A stretch of 64,000 nucleotides of DNA from Mesorhabditis belari. Lineage: Eukaryota > Nematoda > Chromadorea > Rhabditida > Rhabditidae. The position numbers and the translations under genes are program-made. The DNA is taken from the NCBI GenBank assembly GCA_958450365.1, contig CAUEEP010000922.1, positions 1,488,001 to 1,552,000 of the forward strand, written 5' to 3'. The notes below the pieces were generated by a model. The model had not been told where the DNA came from, ran no database searches, and saw only the letters and a program-made list of their open reading frames with translations. Position 1 is the first letter of the stretch; every line of letters begins with the position of its first letter. Positions 10,183 through 20,764 of this stretch are shown piece by piece.

Positions 10183-11135
10183 CAGGAAGAAGCCTCTTAA
10201 AGCATTTATTTCAATGTTTGTTTTAAATCATTTTCTAGTATCATCTTTGCTTTGATCGCTTGCGTACTTTGTGCTCTATCTTCGAAAACACATTCCTTCT
10301 GGTGCACTTAATTTCCATGAAAAAATATACTCAGCCCAAATAACAGTAATTTACATAAATTTCTTTTTCTTTCTTGTTTCTTTTTCTTTTGCAAAGCGTT
10401 TCCTTGTGTTCTTTGATGACTTTGAATCACTTGAGTAAATCTAATTTTCTATGAAATGAGCAAGAAAAATAGCTTTTGTTTTAACTTTTCTCAGCTTTGG
10501 CACATGGACTCGTGTGCCAGATGCAATTTTTCCGAAGGGACACGAAAGAACGCACAAAAAAGGAAAACTTCTTGGTTCTTTAGTCTCTTGCTCACCTCCG
10601 TTCTTTGTGCTCGCCAAGAAACGCACGGCATTTGGCACATGGACCCGTGTGCCAGGTGCTATTTTTTCCGACGGGACACGAAAGAACGCACAAATAAGGA
10701 AACTTTTTCATTGTAATCAGCTTTTTTGATGCTTTTTTGATGTGTACTTTATGCGAATTATACTATAAACGCACTTCTTCTAGTGTACTTAATTTCTATT
10801 TAATTTTTTTCTACTAGGAAGAAGCCTTTTAAAGCATTTATTTCAATGTTTGTTTTAAATCATTTTCTAGTATCATTTTTGCTTTGATCGCTTGGGTACT
10901 TTGTGCTCTATCTTCGAAAACGCATTCCTTCTGGCACACTAAAATTCCATGAAAAAAGCCACGTATACTCAGCTCAAATAACAGTAATTTATATAAATTT
11001 CTTTTTCTTTCTTTCTTTTTCTTGTTTTGCAAAGCGTTTCCTCGTGTTCTTTGGTGACTTTGAATCACTTGAGTAAATCTAATTTTCTATCAAATGAGCG
11101 AGAAAAATAGCTTTTGTTTTAACTTTTCTGAGATG
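10183..11135. repeat. Direct duplication of ~315 bp with hairpin repeats between
   Basis: 10,183-10,495 and 10,815-11,135 are near-identical direct copies. The spacer (10,496-10,810) recurs at 15,160-15,470. Confidence 0.85.
10601..10694 (+). repeat. Hairpin dispersed repeat, copy 1
   Basis: A ~95-bp unit running from TTCTTTGTGC through AAACGCA, TTTGGCACA, TGTGCCAGG and GAACGCACAAA. It has an outer (TTTGTGC/GCACAAA) and an inner (TGGCACA/TGTGCCA) inverted repeat. The right part of another copy lies at 10,496-10,560. Confidence 0.8.
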
Positions 11136-11570
11136 GAAAGAAGCTTTTCGAAGAAAAGAAGCCTTTCGAAACGAGAATTTCCTTTAAGAAACCAAAAAAA
11201 GAGTGAAGAAAGTGAAGAAAAGTGAAGAAAAGTGCCGAAAACGGCAAAATTCAATCGAGTCTCAATGGCTTTTCAAAAAAAAGAAAAGAAAAAAGAGAAT
11301 TTGAATTGAGAAAACGAAGAAAAAGACTCGATTTTTCCCAAAAAAACACCTATTCATTCATTTGAATTCCAGCAAAAACTCGATTTTCCCGATTTTCTTT
11401 GAAAAATTCTGATCGTTCAACTTCTAATATTCAAAAAAGCAAAGAATTGACGATTTTCTATAACCAACTATCGAAAAATCATAAATTTCAACATATTTCA
11501 ACATATTCCAAAGCATTTGCGTAACTAAACCGACTGGAAATTTGAAAAAACTACATATTCTCTTGAGAAA

Positions 11571-11644
11571 AATGGAGCTCCTCAACGATTTCTATTCAAA
11601 AATCCGTCATCACCTCATCTACATCTATCGAAAACTTTTCAATG
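11571..11644 (+). CDS. Isolated first-exon candidate
   Basis: An ATG opens 24 codons plus one base (MELLNDFYSKIRHHL...) and runs into a good donor, AATG|GTAAGA. Composition is protein-like and unlike the surrounding repeats. A possible partner is the acceptor TTTTTTTCAG followed by an open frame at 15,709-15,804, but the splice phases (1 against 0) do not join directly, so an unseen exon would be needed. Function unknown. Confidence 0.35.
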
Positions 11645-11817
11645 GTAAGAAAAGAAGATTTTATCGTTGGCTTATAGCTTTTATAGCTTTTTATAGTTTA
11701 TAGCTATAGTTTAGCTTTTAGAGTCTGCAAGCCAAGCCAATCTCGATCATAAAACGTTTTAAAGCTGCGTTTTTAAGCACAAAGTTGAGCTTGAATGACT
11801 TGGCTAGCTTTGGCTGG

Positions 11818-12690
11818 CTTGGCTGGCTTGGCCTTGGCTTGGCCTTGGCTTGGCCTTGGCTTGGCCTTGGCTTGGCCTTGGCTTGGCCTTGGCTTGGCCT
11901 TGGCTTGGCCTTGGCTTGGCCTTGGCTTGGCCTTGGCCTTGGCTTGGCCTTGGCTTGGCCTTGGCTTGGCCTTGGCTTGGCCTTGGCTTGGCCTTGGCTT
12001 GGCCTTGGCTTGGCCTTGGCTTGGCCTTGGCTTGGCCTTGGCTTGGCCTTGGCTTGGCCTTGGCTTGGCCTTGGCTTGGCCTTGGCAGCCTTGGCAGCCT
12101 TGGCTTGGCCTTGGCAGCCTTGGCAGCCTTGGCTTGGCCTCTTGGCCTTGGCTTGGCCTTGGCGGCCTTGGCTTGGCCTTGGCTTGGCCCGGCTTGGCCT
12201 TGGCCAGCCTTGGCTTGGCCTTGGCTGGCCTTGGCTTGGCCTTGGCGGCCTTGGCTTGGCCTTGGCTTGGCCTTGGCTTGGCCTTGGCTTGGCCTTAAAG
12301 CTTGGCCTTGGCTTGGCCTTGGCAGCCTTGGCTTGGCCTTGGCTTGGCCTTGGCAGCCTTGGCTTGGCCTTGGCTTGGCCTTGGCCAGCCTTGGCTTGGC
12401 CTTGGCAGCCTTGGCTTGGCCTTGGCCCAGCCTTGGCTTGGCCTTGGCCTTGGCTTGGCCTTGGCCTTGGCTTGGCCTTGGCTTGGCCTTGGCTTGGCCT
12501 TGGCTTGGCCTTGGCTTGGCCTTGGCTTGGCCTTGGCTTGGCCTTGGCAGCCTTGGCTTGGCCTTGGCTTGGCCTTGGCTTGGCCTTGGCTTGGCCTTGG
12601 CTTGGCCTTGGCTTGGCCTTGGCTTGGCCTTGGCTTGGCCTTGGCTTGGCCTTGGCTTGGCCTTGGCTTGGCCTTGGCTTGGCCTTGGCT
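11818..12690. repeat. 11-bp minisatellite GGCCTTGGCTT
   Basis: About 75-80 units of GGCCTTGGCTT with a few GGCAGCCTT, GGCGGCC and TTAAAG variants in the centre. Because 11 is not a multiple of 3 and the unit contains no stop, all six frames stay open and repeat every 11 residues (LALAWPWLGLG-like on the plus strand). These frames are artefacts, not genes. Confidence 0.97.
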
Positions 12691-12750
12691 TTTCCGTCAA
12701 ACTGGGTCAAATCAAAGCATCAGTACTGATGTTGGGAATCCAAAAATGGT

Positions 12751-12842
12751 TGCCGGTCGTCGTCGTCGCCGGGAACTAAACTCGTGACCTCGCTGAGCTC
12801 TCGCTTATCGCACGAACACTCTACCAATGAGCTACGAGACAC
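12751..12842 (-). tRNA. tRNA-Ile(GAU)-like pseudogene, copy 1
   Basis: On the minus strand the D-arm region (GTAGCTCATTGGTAGAG) and an anticodon arm TTCGT-GCGATAA-GCGAG (anticodon GAT) can form. The T-arm is degenerate (GAGTTTAGTTCCC) and there is no matching acceptor stem. A truncated copy lies at 12,899-12,942. Confidence 0.5.
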
Positions 12843-12981
12843 ATTTGAATACCTGCCATGGAATGGCTTTATGCCTTCCTGGTGAATGACCTCTGGTCCA
12901 GCTCTCGCTTATCACTCTACCAATGAGCTACCAGACACAGGTGGATCGCTCTCATGGAAGGGCCTTATGCCTTTATGCCAA

Positions 12982-13260
12982 TCTCGATCATAAAACGCTT
13001 TAAAGCTGCGTTTTTAAGCACAAAGTTTAACTTGACTGACTTGGCTGACTTGACCTTGGCTTTTCAGTCAAACTGGGTCAAATCAAAGCATCAATTCTGA
13101 TGCTGGGAATCGAAAAATTGTTGCCGGTCGTCGTCGTCGGGATCCGAACCCGTGACCTCTCTGACCTCTCGCTTATCGCGCCAACACTCTACCATTGCTA
13201 CGAGACACATTTGAATACCTGCCATGGAATGGCTTTTATCCCTTCCTGATGAATCCAAGC
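12982..13260. repeat. Duplicated unit, copy 2, with unexpanded core
   Basis: Same flanks as 11,738-12,905, but the core is a single TTGACCTTGGCTTTTC stretch instead of the 870-bp array. Confidence 0.85.
13118..13208 (-). tRNA. tRNA-Ile(GAU)-like pseudogene, copy 2
   Basis: A counterpart of 12,751-12,842. Here the T-arm (CGGGTTCGGATCCCG) is better preserved, but the anticodon stem has a mismatch and the D arm has lost two bases. The acceptor does not pair. Confidence 0.5.
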
Positions 13261-13621
13261 ATTCCATCGAGCGTCCAATCCATTTGTTTCCTTTATATAA
13301 ATCCTTTAAAACGTGAAACTTGAAATCTAAAACTTAAAACTTTCAAACTTTGAAACTTTCAATTTCGATTCGTAAAACTCTTTCTCCAAACCCTCGATTT
13401 CCCCTTTTTTTCTCTAAAATCTCTGAAATTGAATTCTTTCAAAGGAAAAGATTTAAACTAATTTTTAAAAGAAATTCGATTCGTTGAAATAAATCGAGGA
13501 TTGTTTATTCGGATTGGGGAAATTTTGGAGAAGTCTCTTGTTCAGCAACAACTAAGAAAGCTTTACTGTCAAGTTTTTCATCATTTTCTAAAGCCTGTCA
13601 ACTTTTAAAAGCTACCGTAAT

Positions 13622-14200
13622 CTGTTATCTAATCTATATCTAATTTATTATCTAATCTATCTCTAATCTATCTCTAATCAATCTCTAATCTATCTCTAAT
13701 CTATCTCCAATCTATCTCCAATCTATCTCCAATCTATCTCTAATCTATCCTTAATCTATCTCTAATCTATCTCTAATCTATCTCTAATCTATCTCTAATC
13801 TATCTCTAATCTATCTCCAATCTATCTCCAATCTATCTCCAATCTATCTCTAATCAATCTCTAATCTATCTCTAATCAATCTCTAATCTATCTCCAATCT
13901 ATCTCCAATCTATCTCTGATCTATCTCTAATCTACACTACTGGACAATGAAATATCATAATTGAAAAAGATCGTCACTTTCGCGCGTCTATAACTCCCTT
14001 GTCTTTACCGTATTTCTAAATATGAATATTACCATTGTGTAGCCCTTGAAAAGAGCTTTCAGAAAATGTATAACACTAATAGTTTAAACTCAAAGACAAT
14101 GGAGTTACAGACGCGCGAAAGTGATGATCGTTTTTCAAATATCAGATTTCATTGTCCAGCACTGTATATCTAATCTATCTCTAATCAATCTCCAACCTAT
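13622..14200. repeat. 11-bp minisatellite TCTCTAATCTA, interrupted by a MITE
   Basis: About 28 units of TCTCTAATCTA, with CCAATC and TAATCA variants. The array resumes after the element at 13,935-14,164. Confidence 0.92.
13935..14164. mobile_element. Tc1-type MITE inserted in a minisatellite
   Basis: 230 bp with terminal inverted repeats of about 63 bp (CACTACTGGACAATGAAAT left, CAGTGCTGGACAATGAAAT as the complement of the right) and TA on each side. Both arms carry CACTTTCGCGCGTCT. There is no coding frame. Termini of the CAGTGCTGG type are typical of Tc1-like elements. Confidence 0.85.
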
Positions 14201-15120
14201 CAACTTTTATAGCTTTCCATATCCTAAAATATCGGTCAAAAGGCCTAGAATCAAGCTAAAAGTCAAGATGGGATAAAATTAAAGACAAGATTGACGTTTT
14301 GAATGATTTGAATGACTTAGTTGACGTTTTGAATGACTTAGTTGACTTAGTTCAAGTTGGATGAAAGATTAGGCAATCTTTAATTGCCATCTGCATCATC
14401 TCAAGCTACAGTAATCTTGTCTTTTCTAGCTTTGGATTTTAAATCCGGAAACGCACACTTTCTAGTGCATTCGCCAGTTTTTTCTTCTTTTACATAAACT
14501 ACTTTGAATTCCTTTGAGCAGCCAACAACATCAGCAATTATTTTAACTTTGAAAGCTTTAAGCTTTCAAAGCTTTCTTAAGCTTTACAAATCCATCTTTT
14601 CTTCATCCATTTATAAAGCTTTTAGAAGTTTTTTTATTATTTAATAACTGTCTGAGCCTTTTTTAAAGTTTATCAATAGTTATTTAAAAAAGAAAAAAAG
14701 TTGAATTCTGTTTTCCTCTTCCTTTCCTAATTGCTGTTTTTCAGAAAAGAAACTTTTATTTTTCAATAACATTTTGCAATAAAAAAAACGCTTCAATTTC
14801 AAGATAATTTTGTGTTTGAAACAAGCAATAGGTCACTCATTAAAATATAATCAAAAAAAAGATGGGGTAAAGTTTGAAAAAGGTTGCAGAAAGGTTGAGA
14901 AATCGAGAGTTCAATTTGGACTTTTAGACCTCTTTTGCCCTTTTGTAACCTTTCCCGATTCATTTCCCAATAGAAGTTTTATTCTTTTGTGCTTTGTGCT
15001 TAGATAAACACACCCTTTCTAGTGCATTCAATTGCTGATCTTTCATTTTCCTCCCTTTCTTCCTCATTTTCTTGATCATTTTCTTGTTCATTTTCTTGTT
15101 TTTGCTCTTGCTCACCTCCG

Positions 15121-15216
15121 TTCTTTGTGCTCACCAAGAAACGCATAGCATTTGGCACATGGAATCGTGTGCCCGATACCATTTTTTTCGAAGAGACACG
15201 AAAGAACGCACAAAAA
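15121..15216 (+). repeat. Hairpin dispersed repeat, copy 2
   Basis: TTCTTTGTGC to GAACGCACAAA with the inner TGGCACA/TGTGCC pair. It is the first of a tandem pair. Confidence 0.8.
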
Positions 15217-15255
15217 AGGAAAACTTCTTGGTTTTTTAGTCTCTTGCTCACCTTC

Positions 15256-15350
15256 GTTCTTTGTGCTCGCCAAGAAACGCATGGCATTTGGCACATGGAA
15301 TCGTGTGCCAGATACAATTATTTTCGAAGAGACACGAAAGAACGCACAAA
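15256..15350 (+). repeat. Hairpin dispersed repeat, copy 3
   Basis: A second tandem copy 135 bp after copy 2. The pair and the following ~110 bp match 10,496-10,810. Confidence 0.8.
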
Positions 15351-15539
15351 AAAAGGAAACTTTTTCATTGTAAACAGCTTTTTTGATGCTTTTTTTGATG
15401 TGTACTTTATGCGAGTTATACTATAAACCCACTTGTTCTAGTGTACTTTAATTCCTATTTAATTTTTGTCTATATTTCTTTTGAAAAAAACCGTAAAAAC
15501 TTGAATTTCTCTAAAAATCACCAAATTTCCCAATCTAGC

Positions 15540-15650
15540 TTATTTTAAACGTTTTTAAACGTTTTTTAAACCTTTTTAACGCCTTTAAAAAACCTTTTTT
15601 AACCTTTTTTTAACCTTTTTTAAACCTTTTTCCCTTTTCATTACCTTTTT
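15540..15650. repeat. TTTTTAAACC-type degenerate repeat
   Basis: About ten degenerate units of TTTTTTAACCTT. Confidence 0.65.
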
Positions 15651-15719
15651 TTTCATCGAAAAGTCATTATTTTTAAATGATCAACGTTCATCTATGATGT
15701 TTTTTTCAGGAAAATCACC

Positions 15720-15804
15720 CGGAACATCATTTAAAAGCTTTTGAAGCTATTCTTGGATTTGAACTTGAAAATCTACCCCTTTTCGATTTAAAAAAACTTC
15801 TTTA
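15720..15804 (+). CDS. Last-exon candidate
   Basis: After the strong acceptor TTTTTTTCAG (ending 15,708) an open frame reads ENHPEHHLKAFEAILGFELE and ends at TAA (about 15,804). The composition is protein-like but no upstream exon joins in phase, and no family is recognised. Confidence 0.3.
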
Positions 15805-16090
15805 AACCAATCTTTTTCATCATTACACTAGAAAGAATGCGTTTACCTTTTTCAAATAGCTCAAAGTACGCTTAAAAGTCTAAAGCTTTGAGTCCAAAGC
15901 TGAATCGCATTTGCTCAACGAAATTTCTTCAATTTCCTTTCCAAATCAAGCAAGATCCTTGTTCTTTTGGTGTACTTTGTGCTCGAAATTGTAAACACAC
16001 TCTTTCTGGTGCATGAGTTTCTTCAAATTCAATCAATTTCAATCAAAAAAAATTTCGATTTTAAGACAAAAACCAAAGAAAGAAGCTCTT

Positions 16091-16188
16091 TGTTGTGCGT
16101 TCTCTCTGTGCGAGTCGAAAAAGCAGCATCTGGCACACGGTTTCTGGTGCGCCAGATGCCGGGCGTTTATGGGGGAGCACAAAAAACG
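16091..16188 (-). repeat. Hairpin dispersed repeat, copy 4 (best inner stem)
   Basis: Reverse orientation. The inner pair CATCTGGCACAC/GTGCGCCAGATG is a near-perfect 12-bp stem. Confidence 0.8.
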
Positions 16189-16510
16189 AAATTGCTTTTT
16201 TGGATTTTGGGGATTTTGGGTGTTTTTCGAGCAAGAAATACCCTAAAAAACTCAATTTTTCTAATCTTTTATCATTTATTGTTTATTTCGTTTCCAAATC
16301 ATCAATTTCCCGGTCACATTTTGTTTTCTCTCTCACAGAAAATTGCTGTTTTGAAAAGCGTAAAAATGACGAAAAATTGGGAGAAAAAATTGGAAAAAAC
16401 ATTTGAAATTCGAATAATTATATGTAAATTTTCTTGTTTCAGGCAAAAAAATGACGAAAAATTCTTTGATTGCTTTGATTTCTTTGAATTTCTTTGAAAC
16501 CTTCAAAAAT

Positions 16511-16879
16511 GAGCACGTGTGGCTGACTGGTTAAGTGTCTTTTATCTTAATCGGAAGGTCGAGGGTTCGAACCCCACATGCGACATGGTCACCCCCTTCG
16601 GATTTCCTTTCCCTTCGGGTTGAGAGGTTTTCTGGAGGGCAGTCTGGTGGTTGTGGCCCCAGTTCTTTAAAGTGACAAGCCACTCCTTCATCGTCATCTT
16701 CCCTTCACCACCAAAAAAGCTATTTAGTTCCCCATTGAGCTTAGGGTTAGGGAGCCGTCTGTCATGACGTGGGTTAAGTTAAGATATAGCCTAGTATTGT
16801 GTGTGTCGTTGTATTGTGATTGATATATTTCGTGTATGCGATAAATTCACCACTGGTAGCCCCAGTCGGTATTTTTTTT
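16511..16879 (+). mobile_element. tRNA-derived SINE with perfect target duplication
   Basis: The element is flanked by the identical 14-mer AAACCTTCAAAAAT (16,497-16,510 and 16,880-16,893). It opens with a tRNA-like head: A box GTGGCTGACTGGTTAAG, B box GAGGGTTCGAACCCC and a CTT-containing anticodon region, ending near 16,585. An unrelated ~290-bp body follows, ending CCCAGTCGGT and a T-rich tail. No reading frame of note. The head, body, tail and perfect duplication are the hallmarks of a SINE copied by LINE machinery, and the perfect repeats suggest a recent insertion. Related heads occur at 45,96x and 31,29x on the minus strand. Confidence 0.85.
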
Positions 16880-17104
16880 AAACCTTCAAAAATAATGATG
16901 CCTTTGAATGGAAAAATTGAGAGAAATTGAGTGATTTCGGCAAAAAATCGCTTGTCTAGGAGAGTCTATTTGCCTAGAAGTTCGGCAATTGATAGAAATT
17001 ATGCTTTTTTTCTTCAGCTTTTTGCCTATTCTACTGATAAATTCGATCACATTTCAAATTCCCCTTTTGGATCAAAATGGGTAAAATGGAGGAAAATCGA
17101 AAGA

Positions 17105-17545
17105 AAAGATTAGGAAAGATGACTTCAAAATGACCCAAATCACTCAAAATGATTTAAAATGACGCAAAATGACCGAAAAATGATCGAAATTACTTAATGC
17201 GTGTTTTGACACGATTTTCAAAATTACACAAAATGAACAAAAGAGAGCTTTATTAATCGATATATTGACTTAGACTTAAAAATTATGCAAAATAGCTTAA
17301 AATAGCTTAAAATAACTTAAAATAGCTTAAAATAGCTTAAAATAACTTAAAATAACTCAAAATCACTTAAAGTTGCGCGAAAATGACTCAAAAATGACTT
17401 GAAATGTCTCAAAATGACCCAAAAATGACCGAAATGACTCAAAATCACTTAAAAATTGACCTAAAATGACCCCGAAATGACCGAAATGACTCAAAATGCC
17501 TTAAAATTACTCGAAAATGACTCAAAATGACTTAAAATTATAATT
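17105..17545. repeat. AAAATGACTT / AAAATAGCTT decamer repeats
   Basis: Degenerate 9-11 bp units over 440 bp, interrupted by a mariner fragment at 17,193-17,268. Confidence 0.85.
17193..17268. mobile_element. Solo mariner end fragment
   Basis: Matches bases about 18,705-18,780 of the full mariner at roughly 95%. It lacks the outermost 17 bases of the terminal repeat and everything internal. Confidence 0.8.
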
Positions 17546-18410
17546 ATAAACGGTATACAAGTACAAGCTTCTATACAAGCTTCTATACAACTTTCTATCA
17601 AAGCTCATCAGCTCCCATAACCGAAGATCTATCTCTGATTTCTCAATTGCCTCTCTTTTCCCTTGTGGAAACTGCACTTTGATTTGCGGGATTAATTGTC
17701 TAGATCTTTAGACAATGAAAAGAGAAAAAGCGAATGTAATCATTCTCAAGTTGTACTTGAGAATGATTACTTTCTCTTCTCTTGTTCTCTTCTCGATTTC
17801 CCCTTTTCTCACCTAAACGCGTCAGTTGTCTTCACACTTTTAAGTTCATTTTTAAAGAAAAATCTCTTAAAATCTTTCTCATTTTCTGTATCACTTTTGT
17901 TTATTTTTATCTTATCAATTGTTGCTTAATCATTTTTCAAAAAATTCTTTACATTTTTCTTTAAAAGATTTCTTTCAAATCAGACAAGATTACACTAGTT
18001 TTATTAGGTAAAAAAAGGTTGGTAAAAAAGAAAGGTAAAAAAAAGATAATGGTTTAGCAAGGGTCAAATGCCAATTTCAACTCCAAAGCTAGATTCTCAT
18101 GGACACAAAGTGATGTTGCGAGGGGAATATTAACGAGCTTGTTTATTTCGAATTATCAGCGCCGGAAAAACAGCTGATTCGTCTTGTTTTTTTAGAATCT
18201 ATAAAATGAGGTTTAAAATTCGAATTCTTATGAGAAAGATTTAAGGGATTTTTTTGATTTTGAAACCTTTTAACCTTTTGTGCTACTCGGCTATTCTGAA
18301 GCAAAGTCATCCACGATGATAAGGTTAAAGCGGGTCACATCTCTATGAATCCCCAAACTCTATTGATTTTATGATTTTAAGTTTTCGAGTTAGCAACGAG
18401 AATTGAGTTT

Positions 18411-18600
18411 TGCTTTCTAATTTGCTTTCAATTCTCCTAAAGAAATCAAATGCAATGCTCAGTTTAGCTCAGCTTAGCCTTCTCTAACTCAATCCCAATC
18501 TCTAACTCAATTTTCCCTTCATCATCACAAAACAATAAACAATAAGAGAAAAGCATTGCATTTGATTTCTTTAGGAGAATTGAAAGCAAATTAGAAAGCA
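18411..18600. repeat. 49-bp perfect inverted repeat
   Basis: 18,411-18,459 and 18,552-18,600 are exact reverse complements, about 92 bp apart. A related direct copy of the intervening sequence occurs at 20,055-20,190, on the far side of the mariner. Confidence 0.85.
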
Positions 18601-18689
18601 AATTAGAAAGCAAATTAGAAAGCAAATTAGAAAGCAAATTAGAAAGCAAATTAGAAAGCAAATTAGAAAGCAAATTAGAAAGCAAATTA
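18587..18689. repeat. 12-bp repeat GAAAGCAAATTA, mariner target
   Basis: About eight units. The array is split by the mariner and one or two more units follow it at 19,937-19,960. Confidence 0.92.
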
Positions 18690-19936
18690 TTAGGTTGTCC
18701 AATAAGTAATGCGTGTTTTGACACGATTTTCAAAATATCACAAAATTAACAAAAGAGAACTTTATTAATCGATATATTCTCCACAACAATCAACAACATT
18801 TCTCCATCGTCCGAGCAAAGAGTGAAGTCCGTCATAATAGAATGAAGCTGGTTTCGATGAGAAGAAATCGTCGAGCCATTTTTGCACCTCGTCAACATTT
18901 TTGAACTTGTGTTCTCCAAGAGCGTGCGCCATCGAACGGAACAAATGGAAATCAGATGGAGCCAGGTCTGGACTATACGGCGGATGTGGGACAGTCGACC
19001 ATCCAAGCTTCTCAATCTTCTGTTGTGCGATTTTTGCAATATGCGGACGAGCATTGTCAAACTGCAGTTTAATCATCGAATTATCCTCTCCTTTACGACA
19101 AAGAGCTTGCTGCACTCTTTCCAATTGTTGAGAGTACAAGTCAGCAGTGACCATTTGACCGGGGTTTAGAACTTCAAAATGTACGATTCCTTTAGAATTC
19201 CACCATACGCACAATAGGGCCTTCTTTCCATGCAATTCTGGCTTTGGCGTCGGTTTCGGATCTTCTCCCGGCGACAACCACTGGTGCTTCCTCGCTGCAT
19301 TGTCAAAAGAAATCCACTTCCAGTAACGATGGAATCAATAAAACCAGAGTTCTCTGTTTGGCCAATGAGAAACCCACAAATTGATACACGAGCAGCTTTA
19401 TTCGCTTCACTCAATTTGTGGGGAAGCCACTTTCCGCATCGATTAAATTTTCCAATCTCATGGAGATGATTGTCGATTTTTGATTTGGAACAACCAAATA
19501 ATTCGGCCAACTCACGAGTAGTTTGTGTTGGATCAGACTCAATGGTGTTAAGCAAAGCTTCGTTATCAAAAACGACTGGCCTTCCAGCGCGTTCCTCGTC
19601 CTCTAACGACTCGTTTCCGTCCGCAAATCGTTTAAACCAGCGCTGGCACTGGCTGATTGAAATTGAATCCTCTCCAAATGCGGCACAGATAGTTCGATGG
19701 CAATCCGCTGCAGTTTTACCTCGTTTGAAATCATACAGCATTGATGCGCGGACAACAAACTTTTTTGTCTTTCATCTGCAAAACAACATATCTATTATAA
19801 AACAAAGGCAAATGAATAAAATAATATATAAAAATAAACACAAGATGCTGATGATTAAAAAGTGCATATATTTGCTCGAAGCGATTTCGCAATAGTTTCG
19901 AAATAAGTAACACGCATTACTTATTGGACAACCTAA
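18690..19936 (-). mobile_element. Mariner transposon (1,247 bp), inactivated
   Basis: 28-bp perfect terminal inverted repeats start TTAGGTTGTCC, and TA is duplicated at both ends. The element lies in a 12-bp satellite and carries one transposase frame on the minus strand. Confidence 0.96.
18765..19741 (-). pseudogene. Mariner transposase, frameshifted
   Basis: Mariner transposases cut and paste the element at TA sites using a DD34D catalytic triad. The N-terminal part (19,741 down to about 19,320) holds the paired helix-turn-helix DNA-binding region (FADGNESLEDEERAGRP, then TRELAELFGCSKS). The C-terminal part (about 19,320 to 18,765) holds the later catalytic residues in LQFDNARPH and LAPSDFHLF, 34 residues apart. 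Near 19,317-19,323 the frame shifts: after IDSIVTG the usual DEKW codons are missing, consistent with a 7-base deletion relative to the family. That removes the first catalytic aspartate and breaks the frame. The rest is well preserved, so inactivation looks recent. Confidence 0.93.
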
Positions 19937-20674
19937 TAGAAAGCAAATTAGAAAGAAAACTCAATTCTCGTTGCTCGAAAACTCGAAAACTTAAAATCTT
20001 AAAATCTTAAAATCATAAAATCAATTGAATCAAAAAAAATTGTAATCTATAATTGAAAGCAACGAGAATTGAGTAATCTAATTTCCTTTCAATTCTCCTA
20101 TCAAATGCAATGCTCAGTTTTGCCTCTTACCCAATCTCTAATTCAATTCTTCTTTATCATCACAAAACAATAAACAATAAGAGAAAAGCGTAAATGAAAT
20201 TTGGAATCTGTAATCGAAAATGAGCACTTTTTTTTCTTCTTTTTTTTACATTTTCTTTACATTTTCTTTACATTTCATCACAATTTACAAAAAAAAAGCA
20301 TAAAATTTTTGAAAAGATTCTAAAAATAGCTTTTAAATATAATAAGAATTCAAGAAAAATGAAGAACAGAATTTCAAAGTTCAAAGTTCAATTTCAATTT
20401 CAATTGAAGTTTTTGTGTAGCTGAGGAAGAGTTTTTGTGAGGAAGACTTTCTTCTGTAAATATCTCGTTCGAGCACCCATATTGTGAGCATTTAAATTGA
20501 AGAACGTAAGCGGTTGAGCCAAGCACGATCGCTGGAGAATGTTGGTTATGTATTAGTGTTGGAAAGAAAGCTCTCAGAAAAAAGTTTCAATGGAATCTCT
20601 TTAAAAACGCATCCATCAATTCAAGAAGATTTTATTCTGTCACTTGCAATTCTCAAGGTTCAAAGCCAGATCTA

Positions 20675-20764
20675 CCAGCTACCGTACTCCGCGTAGAACT
20701 TTGCAAAGTACGGTAGCTTAGGCGAAGTACCGTAGCTTACGCAAAGTACCGTACTTTGAGCACA
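20675..20764. repeat. Short palindromic TACCGTAC/GCAAAGTAC repeats
   Basis: Four interleaved copies of CAAAGTAC(C)GTA and CTACCGTA in both orientations. They may fold but I recognise no function. Confidence 0.6.

Larger units (their letters stand above)
11738..12905. repeat. Duplicated unit, copy 1, carrying an expanded 11-bp array
   Basis: The flank from AATCTCGATCATAAAACG (11,738 on) and the tRNA-like 3' part match 12,982-13,260. In this copy the middle is expanded into about 870 bp of tandem repeats. Confidence 0.85.

Noticed and set aside
11718..12787. Long overlapping frames of 160-330 codons in six frames
   Set aside because: All are translations of the stop-free 11-bp repeat GGCCTTGGCTT.
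16740..16752. TTAGGGTTAGGG, a vertebrate-type telomere word
   Set aside because: Only two units, inside the SINE body; nematode telomeres use TTAGGC.
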